A DNA stretch of 64,000 bases from Xanthobacter sp. YC-JY1 (GTDB lineage: Bacteria; Pseudomonadota; Alphaproteobacteria; Rhizobiales; Xanthobacteraceae). Of the stretch, positions 16,326-24,847 are shown piece after piece. The stretch is from NCBI RefSeq assembly GCF_021730305.1, contig NZ_CP032674.1:1969001-2033000 (forward strand), written 5' to 3'. A program made the position numbers and the translations under genes. How positions within the stretch are numbered: the first letter of the stretch is position 1; every line of letters begins with the position of its first letter. The notes beneath the pieces are model-generated. The model saw nothing but the letters and a program-made list of their open reading frames with translations, was not told where the DNA came from and did no database searches.

Positions 16326-17789
16326 ATGGAACGAGCCCAAGCGGATCAGCGGATCGGATGGGGGGATCGTGCCGGTGGCGCGCTTCGCGCAGCCGGGCGC
16401 GTGCTCTGCCTTGCTGCGGCGACGTCCCTGCCGCTCCAGACGGCATGGATCGGTGCCGCGCAGGCTCAGGAAACGGTGCCCCAGAAGGGGCCGCAGACCA
16501 TTCAGGACACCGAGATCGAGGCCCTGCTCAAGGATTACACCCGCCCGATCCTGAAGGCGGCGGGGCTTGCCCAGCAGAATGTCGAGGTGGTGCTCATCTC
16601 AAGCCGCGCCTTCAATGCCTTCGTGGCGGATGGCCGGCGCATTTTCGTGAATACCGGCGCTCTCGTCGATTCGGTGACGCCCAACCAGATCATCGGCGTG
16701 CTCGCCCACGAGACCGGCCATATCGCCGGCGGCCATCTCGCCCGCATGCGAGAGCAGATCGCCGGTGCGCAGACCATGGCGATCGTCGCCATGCTTCTGG
16801 CGGCAGGCGGTGTCGCAGCCGGCGCGGCGAGCGGCATGAATGGCCGCGACGTGGGCAATGTCGGCGCAGCCGCAGTCTCGGCGCCGCAGGAAATGATCCG
16901 GCGCTCGCTGCTGTCCTACCAGCGCGGCGAGGAATCGGCCGCCGACCGATCGGCGGTGAAGTATCTCAATGCCACCGGCCAGTCGGCCAAGGGTATGCTG
17001 GAGACGTTCGAGCGCTTCCAGAACGACCAGCTTTTCATCAGCCAGCGGGTCGATCCCTACGTGCTGAGCCACCCCATGGCGCGCGAGCGCATCGGCGCGC
17101 TGGAGCAGCTCGCCAAGTCGAGCCCCTATTACGAGGTCAAGGACCCGCCGGCGCTGCAGGCGCGGCACGACATGATGCGGGCGAAGCTCATCGGCTTCAT
17201 GGAGCGACCCGAGGCGGTGGCGCGGCGGTATCCGCCGTCCGATACCTCCATGGCGGCGCAGTATGCGCGAGCCATCTCGGCCTACCGCTTTGGGAACGTC
17301 GATTCGTCCATCCGCCAGATCGATGCCCTGATCGCCAAGGAGCCATCAAATCCCTACTTCCTGGAGCTGAAGGGACAGGCGCTGCTGGAGGCCGGGCGAG
17401 CGGGCGAGGCGATCGCTCCGCTGCGCAAGGCGGTGCAGATGACCAACGGCGCGCCGCTCATCCGGGCGATGCTGGGGCAGGCGCTGGTGCAGTCTGGCAA
17501 TCAGTCCAACACGCAGGAAGCGATCCGCGAACTGATCCAGGCAACCCAGCGCGATCCCAATTCCCCGTCCGCATGGCGCTCCCTCGCGCTCGCCTATGGA
17601 CGTTCCGGTGACACCGCCAATGCCGACCTTGCCTCGGCGCAGTCGTATTTCGCATCCGGCGACTTCAAGCTCGGGCGTGAGCTTGCCGCCCGCGCCCGCA
17701 TGAAGTTTCCGCAGGGCTCGCCCGGCTGGCTCAAGGCCGACGACCTCGTGAATTTCAAACCACCCGCATCGGCCGCCAACCAGCGCTGA
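16326..17789 (+). CDS. M48 family zinc metalloprotease with TPR-like C-terminus (BepA-like)
   Basis: 487 residues from the ATG at 16326; another ATG at 16299 is possible, and neither has a clear ribosome site. A hydrophobic signal or anchor segment (ALRAAGRVLCLAAATSLPL) is followed by the M48 catalytic domain with HETGH (GVLAHETGHIAGGHLARM) and the third zinc ligand Glu in GEESAADRSAVKYL. The C-terminal 200 residues are helical repeats of TPR type (NPYFLELKGQALLEAGRAGE). This is the architecture of BepA/YfgC, a periplasmic protease and chaperone that monitors outer-membrane protein assembly. The next gene, an exported DsbA-like thioredoxin, starts 35 bases later, consistent with a periplasmic protein-quality operon. 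Confidence 0.9.
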   Translation: MERAQADQRIGWGDRAGGALRAAGRVLCLAAATSLPLQTAWIGAAQAQETVPQKGPQTIQDTEIEALLKDYTRPILKAAGLAQQNVEVVLISSRAFNAFVADGRRIFVNTGALVDSVTPNQIIGVLAHETGHIAGGHLARMREQIAGAQTMAIVAMLLAAGGVAAGAASGMNGRDVGNVGAAAVSAPQEMIRRSLLSYQRGEESAADRSAVKYLNATGQSAKGMLETFERFQNDQLFISQRVDPYVLSHPMARERIGALEQLAKSSPYYEVKDPPALQARHDMMRAKLIGFMERPEAVARRYPPSDTSMAAQYARAISAYRFGNVDSSIRQIDALIAKEPSNPYFLELKGQALLEAGRAGEAIAPLRKAVQMTNGAPLIRAMLGQALVQSGNQSNTQEAIRELIQATQRDPNSPSAWRSLALAYGRSGDTANADLASAQSYFASGDFKLGRELAARARMKFPQGSPGWLKADDLVNFKPPASAANQR

Positions 17790-17824
17790 TGCTCAAAGAC
17801 CGCTTTTCACCCAAGGAGCCCCGC

Positions 17825-18622
17825 ATGTTCTCCCCCACGGGCCTGGCCCGAACCGGCTTTCGGCACCTCGCCGCCCGCCTTTCCGCGCTGGCGCTGGCCG
17901 CCGTGCCGGCCTTCTTCCTCGCCGCAAGCCCGGCCGCGGCCTTCACGGACGCGGAGAAGAAGGAACTCGGCGGTATCATCCGCGAGTATCTGATCCAGAA
18001 CCCGGAAGTCCTCCAGGAAGCCATCTCCGTGCTGGAAAGCCGGCAGATGGTGGCCGATGCCTCCCAGCGCAGCAAGGCGGTCGCCGAGCTGAAGCCGCTG
18101 CTGCTGTCCAGCCCGCGCGGCATCGTCGCCGGCAACCCGCAGGGTGACGTCACGCTGGTCGAGTTCTTCGACTACAATTGCGGCTACTGCAAAAAGGCGC
18201 TGTCGGACCTTCAGGATCTCATCAAGCAGGATCCGAAGCTGCGCGTGGTGCTGAAGGAGTTCCCGGTGCTCGGCCAGGGCTCGGTTGAGGCCGCGCAGGT
18301 GGCCGTGGCCGTGCGCATGGTTGCCCCCGAGAAGTACATGGCCTTCCATCAGGCCCTGCTCAGCGGCCGTGGCCAGGCTGACCGCGCCAAGGCGCTGGCG
18401 GCGGCGAAGGAGGTCGGCATCGATCCCGCGCTGATCCAGAAGCAGGCCACCTCGCCCGAGCTGAACGCGACCCTCGACGAGAGCATGAAGATCGCCGAGG
18501 CGCTCTCGCTCAACGGCACACCGTCCTATGTGGTCGGCGATCAGGTGGTGATCGGTGCCGTCGGTTTCGACAAGCTGAAGGCCGCCATCGCGGAAGCCCG
18601 CAGCAAGCAGGCCGGCAAGTAA
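17825..18622 (+). CDS. DsbA-family periplasmic thiol oxidoreductase
   Basis: 265 residues. The ATG at 17825 follows a perfect AAGGAG; an in-frame ATG at 17789 overlaps the previous stop but lacks one. After the signal peptide (LALAAVPAFFLAASPAAAF) comes a ScsC/DsbA-like N-terminal helical region (KKELGGIIREYLIQNPEVLQ) that in relatives promotes oligomerisation. The thioredoxin-fold domain has the active site FFDYNCGYCKKAL and the cis-proline loop LNGTPSYVV. Such proteins catalyse disulfide formation or isomerisation in the periplasm. It follows the M48 protease gene closely. An inverted repeat at 18640-18688 may end the transcript. Confidence 0.9.
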   Translation: MFSPTGLARTGFRHLAARLSALALAAVPAFFLAASPAAAFTDAEKKELGGIIREYLIQNPEVLQEAISVLESRQMVADASQRSKAVAELKPLLLSSPRGIVAGNPQGDVTLVEFFDYNCGYCKKALSDLQDLIKQDPKLRVVLKEFPVLGQGSVEAAQVAVAVRMVAPEKYMAFHQALLSGRGQADRAKALAAAKEVGIDPALIQKQATSPELNATLDESMKIAEALSLNGTPSYVVGDQVVIGAVGFDKLKAAIAEARSKQAGK

Positions 18623-18639
18623 GGGTCAACAGACCCGAT

Positions 18640-18688
18640 CGCCCGCAGGCATGGCCCGCCTTTCACATGGCAGACCGTCCTGCGGGCG
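18640..18688 (+). terminator. Inverted repeat after the DsbA-like gene
   Basis: Perfect 10-bp arms (CGCCCGCAGG and CCTGCGGGCG) separated by 29 bases and followed by CTCTTT. The long loop makes it a weak terminator candidate, but it lies 17 bases after the stop codon and before the aroQ leader. Confidence 0.4.
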
Positions 18689-18764
18689 CTCTTTCCATCG
18701 GACGCGCGCACCCCTATAAGGCTGCGACCCGGCCGACAGGAGGCCGGCGGCAGATCACGCACGG

Positions 18765-19205
18765 ATGACAGACACTGTCCACGTCCTGAACGGGCCCAAC
18801 CTCAACCTGCTCGGAACCCGCGAGCCTGGCATCTACGGCGCGGCGACGCTTGCCGATGTCGAGGCATTGTGCCGGGCCGAGGGGGAGGCGCTGGGCTTCG
18901 ATATCGTCTTCCGCCAGACCAATTCGGAAGGCGCGCTGGTGGATTTCATCCAGGCGGCGCGTGGAGCGCGGGGGATCGTCCTCAATGCCGCTGCCTACAC
19001 CCACACCTCCGTCGCGCTGCGCGACGCGGTGTCCGCGGTGGGGGTGCCGACCATCGAGGTGCATCTGTCCAACGTGTTCGCGCGGGAAGACTTCCGCCAC
19101 CATTCCTACCTGTCGCCCGTCGTCCGCGGAGTGATCTGCGGCTTCGGCCCCCAGAGCTATGTGCTGGGCCTGCGCGCCGTCGCCGGCCTGCCGCAGACCC
19201 CTTAG
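18765..19205 (+). CDS. aroQ: Type II 3-dehydroquinate dehydratase
   Basis: 146 residues, the normal size for the dodecameric type II enzyme of the shikimate pathway. The signature [20 protein letters not shown] includes the active-site loop Arg and the catalytic Tyr; [16 protein letters not shown] and [20 protein letters not shown] complete the active site. It converts 3-dehydroquinate to 3-dehydroshikimate. It lies directly before accB and accC, an order conserved in many Alphaproteobacteria and suggesting co-transcription. The ATG at 18765 begins [10 protein letters not shown], matching the family start. Confidence 0.96.
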   Translation: MTDTVHVLNGPNLNLLGTREPGIYGAATLADVEALCRAEGEALGFDIVFRQTNSEGALVDFIQAARGARGIVLNAAAYTHTSVALRDAVSAVGVPTIEVHLSNVFAREDFRHHSYLSPVVRGVICGFGPQSYVLGLRAVAGLPQTP

Positions 19206-19256
19206 ATCCAGCAACGCCCTCGCGCGGCCTGATGGCCGGCCAGAGCCAGGAACATC

Positions 19257-19733
19257 ATGAAGCCCTCCAACCCTCCCATCGACACCGCCATCGTCAAGGA
19301 GATCGCCGATCTCCTCTCGGGCAGCGACCTGACCGAGATCGAGGTGGAGCACGAGGGCCTGCGCATCCGCGTGGTGCGCGCGCCCGCCCCGGTCACCATC
19401 GCCCAGGCGCCCTACGCCGCTCCTTATCCGGCAGGCGCGCCCGTCGCGGCGGTTGCCCCGGCGGTTGCGGCCGAGGCCCCGGCGGACCTCTCCAAGCATC
19501 CCGGCGTCGTTGCTTCCCCGATGGTGGGCACCGCCTATCTCGCCGCCGAGCCGGGCGCTCCCCCCTTCATCGAGGTGGGTGCCAGCGTGCGCGAGGGGCA
19601 GACCGTGCTCATCGTCGAGGCGATGAAGACCATGAACGCCATTCCCGCGCCGCGGTCCGGTACCGTCACGCGCATCCTCGTGGGCAACGCGCAGCCGGTG
19701 GAATACGGCGAGCCCCTGCTCATCATCGAATGA
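19257..19733 (+). CDS. accB: Biotin carboxyl carrier protein of acetyl-CoA carboxylase
   Basis: 158 residues. The N-terminal part (NPPIDTAIVKEIADLLSGSD) is the helical dimer or BC-binding region, a Pro/Ala-rich linker spans about 45-80, and the biotinyl domain has the biotin-acceptor lysine in VEAMKTMN. The BCCP thumb-type segment (APPFIEVGASVREG) is present. The protein carries CO2 between AccC and the carboxyltransferase for malonyl-CoA synthesis. accC starts 58 bases later across a short tandem repeat. Length and layout are normal. Confidence 0.96.
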   Translation: MKPSNPPIDTAIVKEIADLLSGSDLTEIEVEHEGLRIRVVRAPAPVTIAQAPYAAPYPAGAPVAAVAPAVAAEAPADLSKHPGVVASPMVGTAYLAAEPGAPPFIEVGASVREGQTVLIVEAMKTMNAIPAPRSGTVTRILVGNAQPVEYGEPLLIIE

Positions 19734-19742
19734 GCGCGCCCG

Positions 19743-19787
19743 CACGAGGCAGGCACCCACGAGGCAGGCACCCACAAGGTACGCACC
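19743..19787 (+). repeat. Three tandem 15-bp repeats between accB and accC
   Basis: Two identical units CACGAGGCAGGCACC at 19743-19757 and 19758-19772 are followed by a diverged third unit (CACAAGGTACGCACC) at 19773-19787, directly before the accC start at 19792. Each unit contains an ACGAGG or ACAAGG stretch resembling a Shine-Dalgarno sequence. Confidence 0.85.
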
Positions 19788-19791
19788 GCTG

Positions 19792-21150
19792 ATGTTCAGA
19801 AAAATCCTCATCGCCAACCGCGGAGAGATCGCGCTGCGCATCCTGCGCGCCTGCAAGGAGCTGGGCATCGCGACGGTGGCGGTCCACTCCACCGCCGACG
19901 CCGACGCCATGCATGTGCGCCTCGCGGACGAGAGCGTGTGCATCGGCCCCCCGCCGGCCCGCGAGAGCTATCTCAACATCCCCTCGCTGCTCGCCGCCTG
20001 CGAGATCACCGGGGCGGATGCGGTACATCCGGGCTACGGCTTTCTCGCCGAGAACGCCCGCTTCGCCGAGATCCTTGCCGATCACAACATTCATTTCATC
20101 GGTCCCAAGGCGGAGCACATCCGCATCATGGGCGACAAGATCGAGGCCAAGAAGACGGCGCAGGCCCTCGGCATCCCCGTGGTGCCCGGCTCCGATGGCG
20201 GCATCCATTCGGACGAGGAAGCCCACCGCGTCGCGGCCGAGATCGGCTTCCCGGTTCTGGTGAAGGCGGCTGCCGGCGGTGGCGGGCGCGGCATGAAGGT
20301 GGCGATGACCGCCGACGACCTGTCGCAGGCCCTCTCCACCGCCCGCACCGAGGCCAAGGCGGCGTTTGGCGACGATGCGGTCTATCTGGAGAAGTATCTC
20401 TCCACCCCGCGCCACATCGAGGTGCAGATCCTGGGCGACGGCAAGGGCCACGCCATCCATCTCGGCGAGCGCGACTGCTCGCTCCAGCGCCGCCACCAGA
20501 AGGTGTGGGAAGAAGCGCCGTCCCCGGTCATCACCGCGGCCCAGCGGGCCGAGATCGGCGAGACCTGCGCCGCCGCCATGCGCAAGCTCGGCTATATCGG
20601 CGTCGGCACCATCGAGTTCCTGTACGAGAATGGGAACTTCTACTTCATCGAGATGAACACCCGCATCCAGGTGGAGCATCCGGTGACGGAGATGGTCACC
20701 GGCATCGATCTCATCAACGAGCAGATCCGCGTGGCGGCGGGCGAGCCGCTGACCCTCACCCAGAAGGACGTGGTGATCGAGGGCCATGCCATTGAGTGTC
20801 GCGTGAATGCGGAGCACCCGACCACGTTCCGCCCGTCGCCCGGCAAGATCACGCACTATCACGTGCCCGGCGGCCTTGGCATCCGCGTCGATTCCAACGC
20901 CTATCAGGGCTACGTCATTCCCCCCACCTACGACAGCCTCGTGGGCAAGCTCATCGTTCACGGCAAGACGCGGGACGAGTGCCTGCGCCGCCTGCGCCGT
21001 GCGCTGGACGAGTTTGTGGTGGACGGCATCGACACCACCCTCCCGCTGTTCCGCACGTTGGTGCGCACCCGCGACGTCGCCGAGGGTCAGTACGACATCC
21101 ACTGGCTGGAGCACTTCCTCGCCGAGGGTGAGGGCAAGAACGTCGGCTGA
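19792..21150 (+). CDS. accC: Biotin carboxylase subunit of acetyl-CoA carboxylase
   Basis: 452 residues with the standard three domains: N-terminal (FRKILIANRGEIALRILRAC), ATP-grasp (KAAAGGGGRGMKVAMTADD as the glycine-rich lid, EKYLSTPRHIEVQILGD) and the C-terminal biotin carboxylase domain ending near residue 450. Catalytic residues are recognisable in FYFIEMNTRIQVEHPVTEMV. AccC carboxylates the biotin on AccB using ATP and bicarbonate. The start ATG at 19792 fits MFRKILIANRGE. A good bidirectional terminator follows at 21179. Confidence 0.97.
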   Translation: MFRKILIANRGEIALRILRACKELGIATVAVHSTADADAMHVRLADESVCIGPPPARESYLNIPSLLAACEITGADAVHPGYGFLAENARFAEILADHNIHFIGPKAEHIRIMGDKIEAKKTAQALGIPVVPGSDGGIHSDEEAHRVAAEIGFPVLVKAAAGGGGRGMKVAMTADDLSQALSTARTEAKAAFGDDAVYLEKYLSTPRHIEVQILGDGKGHAIHLGERDCSLQRRHQKVWEEAPSPVITAAQRAEIGETCAAAMRKLGYIGVGTIEFLYENGNFYFIEMNTRIQVEHPVTEMVTGIDLINEQIRVAAGEPLTLTQKDVVIEGHAIECRVNAEHPTTFRPSPGKITHYHVPGGLGIRVDSNAYQGYVIPPTYDSLVGKLIVHGKTRDECLRRLRRALDEFVVDGIDTTLPLFRTLVRTRDVAEGQYDIHWLEHFLAEGEGKNVG

Positions 21151-21178
21151 GGCAAGGCGAACTGAGCCCCAACAGATG

Positions 21179-21205
21179 AAAAAGCCCGGCCAAGTGCCGG
21201 GCTTT
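21179..21205. terminator. Bidirectional intrinsic terminator between accC and eda
   Basis: An 11-bp stem (AAAAGCCCGGC / GCCGGGCTTTT) with a CAAGT loop and T-rich 3' flank on the plus strand, located between two convergent genes. Confidence 0.9.
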
Positions 21206-21229
21206 TGCTTTTGGAGGGGCGTTGCCCCC

Positions 21230-21877
21230 TCAGCCGAACTTGGCCGCTCGCTTGAGCTGGGAAGCCGCCGTCGCGAGTTCGCGGACCTTGGCGAAGTTGC
21301 CGGCGCGGATGGCATCGGTCGGCACCACCCAGGAGCCGCCCACCGCCACCACGTTGGGCAGGGCCAGATAGTCGCCCGCATTCGCCGGGCCGATGCCGCC
21401 GGTGGGGCAGAAGCGCAAATGGGGCAGGGGCCCTGCGATGGACTTCAGGAAGGCCGCGCCGCCCGAGGCCTCCGCCGGGAAGAACTTCAGCACCTCGAAC
21501 CCCAGTTCCGCCAGCCGCATGGCCTCGGAGGCCGTGGCGCAGCCGGCCATGACGGGGATCGGCGTCTCGGTGAAGGCGGCGGCAAGCTCCGGCGTGGTGC
21601 CGGGGCTGACAAGGAAGGTGGCGCCGGCCTCGATGGTCGCCTCGATCTGCGCGCGATTGGTTACGGTCCCGGCGCCGGCGATGGCGCCTTCCACCTCGGC
21701 CGCGATCAGACGCAGCGCTTCCATCGCCACCGGCGTGCGCAGGGTGACCTCGATCAGCGGCAGGCCGCCTTCCACCAGCGCGCGGGCGAGCGGCACGGCA
21801 TCCTCAAGGCGCTCGATGACCACCACCGGCACCACCGGGGCCTTGGCGACGAAGGGGAGGGGGCTCGGAAGGCTCAT
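21230..21877 (-). CDS. eda: 2-dehydro-3-deoxy-phosphogluconate aldolase
   Basis: 215 residues of the KDPG/KHG aldolase TIM barrel. The catalytic Glu lies in [16 protein letters not shown], the Schiff-base Lys in [16 protein letters not shown], and the phosphate-binding end in [16 protein letters not shown]. It splits KDPG to pyruvate and glyceraldehyde-3-phosphate in the Entner-Doudoroff pathway. No edd is nearby. GGAGAT precedes the ATG at 21877. It lies 64 bases after the ALDH gene on the same strand, so the two could be co-transcribed although they share no obvious pathway. Confidence 0.94.
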   Translation of the reverse strand: MSLPSPLPFVAKAPVVPVVVIERLEDAVPLARALVEGGLPLIEVTLRTPVAMEALRLIAAEVEGAIAGAGTVTNRAQIEATIEAGATFLVSPGTTPELAAAFTETPIPVMAGCATASEAMRLAELGFEVLKFFPAEASGGAAFLKSIAGPLPHLRFCPTGGIGPANAGDYLALPNVVAVGGSWVVPTDAIRAGNFAKVRELATAASQLKRAAKFG

Positions 21878-21941
21878 GAGGTATCTCCGTTAAATCGTTT
21901 GAAGCGCAGTCCTGCGGCCGTGTCGAGCCCAATCGCTCCGG

Positions 21942-23474
21942 TCAGCCCACGTCGAAGGTCACGCCCTGGGCCAGCGGCAGGCTGGAGCCGTAATTGATGG
22001 TGTTGGTGGCGCGGCGCATGTAGGCCTTCCAGCTGTCCGAGCCCGCCTCGCGCCCGCCGCCGGTCTCCTTCTCGCCGCCAAACGCGCCGCCGATCTCGGC
22101 GCCCGATGGCCCGATGTTCACATTGGCGATGCCGCAATCCGAACCCGCCGCCGAGAGGAACCGCTCCGCCTCCCGCAAATCGGTGGTGAAGATGGCGGAG
22201 GCGAGGCCCTGCGGCACCTCGTTGTTGAGGCGGATGGCGTCGGCGAGGTCCGAATAGCGCAGCACGTAGAGGATGGGCGCGAAGGTCTCCGCCGCCACAC
22301 TGTCCGTCTGCGCCGGCATCTCCACCAATGCGGGGCGGACATAATAGGCATCGAGGGCGAACTCGGCCCCCAGCCGCTCGCCGCCGGTGACGATGCCGCC
22401 CGCCGCGCGCGCCGCCTCGAGCGCCACTTGCATGGCCTCGAACGCCCCCGCATCGATGAGCGGGCCCACCAGTGTGCCCTCTGCTCGCGGATCGCCGACG
22501 CTCACGGAGGCGTAGGCCGACTTCAGGCGGGGCAGGAGCGCATCATAGACGCTCTCATGCACCATCAGCCGGCGCAGCGTGGTGCAGCGCTGGCCGGCCG
22601 TGCCCATGGCCGCGAAGGCGACGGCGCGCAGGGTCAGATCGAGGTCGGCAGAGGGGCAGACGATGGCGGCATTGTTGCCGCCCAACTCGAGGATCGACCG
22701 CCCGAAGCGCTGCGCCACGCGCGGCCCCACATGGCGGCCCATGGCGGTGGATCCGGTGGCGGAGACGACCGGCACACGCGCATCGTCCACCAGCGCCTCG
22801 CCGGCGGCGCGGCCACCCAGCACCAGCGTGGAGAGGCCTTCCGGAACACCGCCGAAGCGGGCGGCGGCGCGGGCGAAGATGGCGTCCACGGCAAGAGCGG
22901 TCAGCGGCGTTTTCTCCGACGGCTTCCACACGACGGAATTGCCGCACACGAGGGCAAGCGCTGCATTCCAAGCCCACACCGCGACCGGAAAATTGAAGGC
23001 GGAGATGACGCCGACCACGCCCATCGGGTGCCAGGTCTCCATCATCCGGTGGTCCGGTCGCTCGGTGGCGATGGTGAGGCCGTGGAGCTGGCGGGAGAGG
23101 CCGGTGGCGAAGTCGCAGATGTCGATCATCTCCTGCACCTCGCCGAGGCCCTCGGAGGTGATTTTGCCGGCCTCCAGCGTCACCAGCGCCGCAAGGTCGG
23201 ACTTGGCGGCGCGCAGTTCCTCGCCGAACAGGCGCACGAGCTCGCCGCGCCGCGGCGCCGGCACCATGCGCCATTGGAGGAAGGCGGCATGGGCGCGGCC
23301 GATGGCGTCCTGAACACCGGGGGCGTCCATCTCCGTGATGCGGGCGATGACTTCCCCGGTCAGCGGCGTCACCGCGGCGCGCGCGCCTTTGAGGCGGTCG
23401 GCCGGGATGCCGAGGCGTGCCAGCAAGGCGTCTGCGTCCGCTCCAATTTCGCCGGTGCCGGGAAAGCGCGCCAT
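21942..23474 (-). CDS. ALDH7-type aldehyde dehydrogenase (piperideine-6-carboxylate / aminoadipate semialdehyde)
   Basis: 510 residues. The sequence matches the antiquitin (ALDH7) branch: GEVQEMIDICDFATGLSRQL, HPMGVVGVISAFNFPVAVW, the NAD-binding SATGSTAMGRHVG, the general base Glu in ILELGGNNAAIV and catalytic Cys in GTAGQRCTTLRRL, and the C-terminal GGEKETGGGREAGSDSWKAY. Bacterial members oxidise 2-aminoadipate-6-semialdehyde (in equilibrium with piperideine-6-carboxylate) in lysine degradation. A glutaryl-CoA dehydrogenase and a CoA-transferase elsewhere in the window would serve the end of such a pathway, but they are 36 kb away. GAGGAGA precedes the ATG at 23474. Confidence 0.88.
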   Translation of the reverse strand: MARFPGTGEIGADADALLARLGIPADRLKGARAAVTPLTGEVIARITEMDAPGVQDAIGRAHAAFLQWRMVPAPRRGELVRLFGEELRAAKSDLAALVTLEAGKITSEGLGEVQEMIDICDFATGLSRQLHGLTIATERPDHRMMETWHPMGVVGVISAFNFPVAVWAWNAALALVCGNSVVWKPSEKTPLTALAVDAIFARAAARFGGVPEGLSTLVLGGRAAGEALVDDARVPVVSATGSTAMGRHVGPRVAQRFGRSILELGGNNAAIVCPSADLDLTLRAVAFAAMGTAGQRCTTLRRLMVHESVYDALLPRLKSAYASVSVGDPRAEGTLVGPLIDAGAFEAMQVALEAARAAGGIVTGGERLGAEFALDAYYVRPALVEMPAQTDSVAAETFAPILYVLRYSDLADAIRLNNEVPQGLASAIFTTDLREAERFLSAAGSDCGIANVNIGPSGAEIGGAFGGEKETGGGREAGSDSWKAYMRRATNTINYGSSLPLAQGVTFDVG

Positions 23475-23611
23475 GGTCGTCTCCTCGTTCTGATTTGGCC
23501 TGTTCTAGCCGTCCTCTCGGCCGGCGGGAACCATCGGGCGCGGCCGGGGGTTTTCGGCGAGGGGGCGAGGCGCGTCGAAGCGCGCCCTTCAACTTGCGCG
23601 GAGGACCGAAA

Positions 23612-23818
23612 ATGCCCCACGCCACCAACCCTGACACCCTCGGCACCAATCCCGGCCCGGCGACCAACGCCCTGTCCGGCCTCTCCGATACCGAGCGCGA
23701 CCGCATCCGCTGGCGGGCCCACGCGCTGTGGCGGGAGGACGGCTGTCCGCAAGGCCGCGACCGGGAATACTGGGAGCGGGCGGAGCTGGAAATCCTCAAA
23801 GGCCGGCGTTCCTACTGA
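23612..23818 (+). CDS. DUF2934 small protein
   Basis: 68 residues starting at the ATG at 23612 after GAGGACCG; the longer frame upstream is unconserved. The core IRWRAHALWREDGCPQGRDR followed by EYWERAELEIL matches the short DUF2934 helical module found in many rhizobial small proteins. Function unknown. It is the first of three closely spaced plus-strand genes (gap of 12 bases to the DUF3008 gene) that end in a Ku gene, so it may be co-expressed with DNA end-joining functions, possibly in stationary phase or stress. Confidence 0.82.
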   Translation: MPHATNPDTLGTNPGPATNALSGLSDTERDRIRWRAHALWREDGCPQGRDREYWERAELEILKGRRSY

Positions 23819-23830
23819 CGGAGGCTCCAA

Positions 23831-24019
23831 ATGCCTGCAAAATCAAAGGCCCAGCAGATGGCGGCGGGCGCCGCCCTCTCCGCCAAGAGGGGCGAGCGCA
23901 AGAAATCCTCGCTCAAGGGCGCCTCCCGCGAGATGGTGGACTCCATGAGCGAGAAGGAGCTTCATGACCTTGCCGCCACCAAGCAGAAGGGCAAGCCTTC
24001 CCATGTCTCCAATGACTGA
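23831..24019 (+). CDS. DUF3008 small basic protein
   Basis: 62 residues, Lys/Ser-rich and probably helical or disordered, with MPAKSKAQQMAAGAALSAKR and SMSEKELHDLAATKQKGKP, the signature of DUF3008. GGAGG precedes the ATG at 23831. Function unknown. It lies 14 bases before the Ku gene. Members recur as small stress-type proteins in Alphaproteobacteria; a nucleic-acid-binding role would fit the basic composition but is not demonstrated. Confidence 0.85.
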   Translation: MPAKSKAQQMAAGAALSAKRGERKKSSLKGASREMVDSMSEKELHDLAATKQKGKPSHVSND

Positions 24020-24033
24020 GCGGTGAGCCGGCC

Positions 24034-24834
24034 ATGGCGCCGCGTGCCTTCTGGAAGGGCTATCTGAAGCTCTCCCTCGTGACGTGCCGGGTGTCCATGA
24101 CGCCGGCCACCTCTGAGCGGGAGAAGGTGCGCTTCCACACCCTGAACCGGGTGACGGGCAACCGCATCGTCTCCCGCTATGTGGACGAGGTCTCCGGCAA
24201 GCCGGTTTCCGAGGAGGACGAGGCTCGCGGCTACCAGACCGGCGACGACAGCTATATCCTTGTCGAGGATGAAGAACTCGACGACGTCGCGTTGGAGACC
24301 ACCCGCACGATCGACATCGAGAGCTTCGTCGCGCGGGACAGCATCGGCTGGGTCTATCTGGATAAGCCGCATTATCTCGTGCCCGACGACGAGGTGGGCG
24401 CGGAAGCCTTCGCGGTGATCCGCTCGGCCATGGAGGAGACGAAGACGGCGGCGCTCTCGCACCTTGTCATGTATCGCCGCGAGCGGGGCGTCATGCTGGA
24501 GCCGCGCGGGCGCGGGCTCATTCTGTGGACCCTGCGCTACGGCGACGAGGTGCGCCATTTCGATGGTGCGCCGGAGGCGGAGGAGGCGCCGGACAAGGCA
24601 ACGCTCACCCTCGTGAAGAAGCTGATTTCCGAGCGAACCCAGGCGTTTGAGCCCGAGATGGTGCACGATCCGGTGCAGGAAGGTCTCATCGACCTCATCG
24701 CCTCCAAGCGCAAGAAGCGCCCGGCGAAGAAGGCGGCCAAGCCTGTCGCGGAGGAGGCGACGGGGGGAAATGTGGTGAGCATCATGGATGCGCTCCGCCG
24801 CAGCCTCTCCACCGAGAAGGGCAAGCGCAAATAG
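24034..24834 (+). CDS. ku: Ku protein (first copy)
   Basis: 266 residues with the bacterial Ku core beta-barrel: APRAFWKGYLKLSLVTCRVS, FHTLNRVTGNRIVSRYVDEV, RTIDIESFVARDSIGWVYLD, LSHLVMYRRERGVMLEPRGR. The C-terminal extension is Lys-rich (SKRKKRPAKKAAKP) and ends in a short helix. Ku homodimers bind DNA ends and recruit LigD for non-homologous end joining. It converges on ligD with a 13-base gap. A second, distinct Ku is encoded 2.6 kb away behind ligD; paralogous Ku proteins are known in rhizobia. The ATG at 24034 is the only start consistent with family alignments. Confidence 0.95.
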   Translation: MAPRAFWKGYLKLSLVTCRVSMTPATSEREKVRFHTLNRVTGNRIVSRYVDEVSGKPVSEEDEARGYQTGDDSYILVEDEELDDVALETTRTIDIESFVARDSIGWVYLDKPHYLVPDDEVGAEAFAVIRSAMEETKTAALSHLVMYRRERGVMLEPRGRGLILWTLRYGDEVRHFDGAPEAEEAPDKATLTLVKKLISERTQAFEPEMVHDPVQEGLIDLIASKRKKRPAKKAAKPVAEEATGGNVVSIMDALRRSLSTEKGKRK

Positions 24835-24847
24835 GGGTGCGCCCGCC

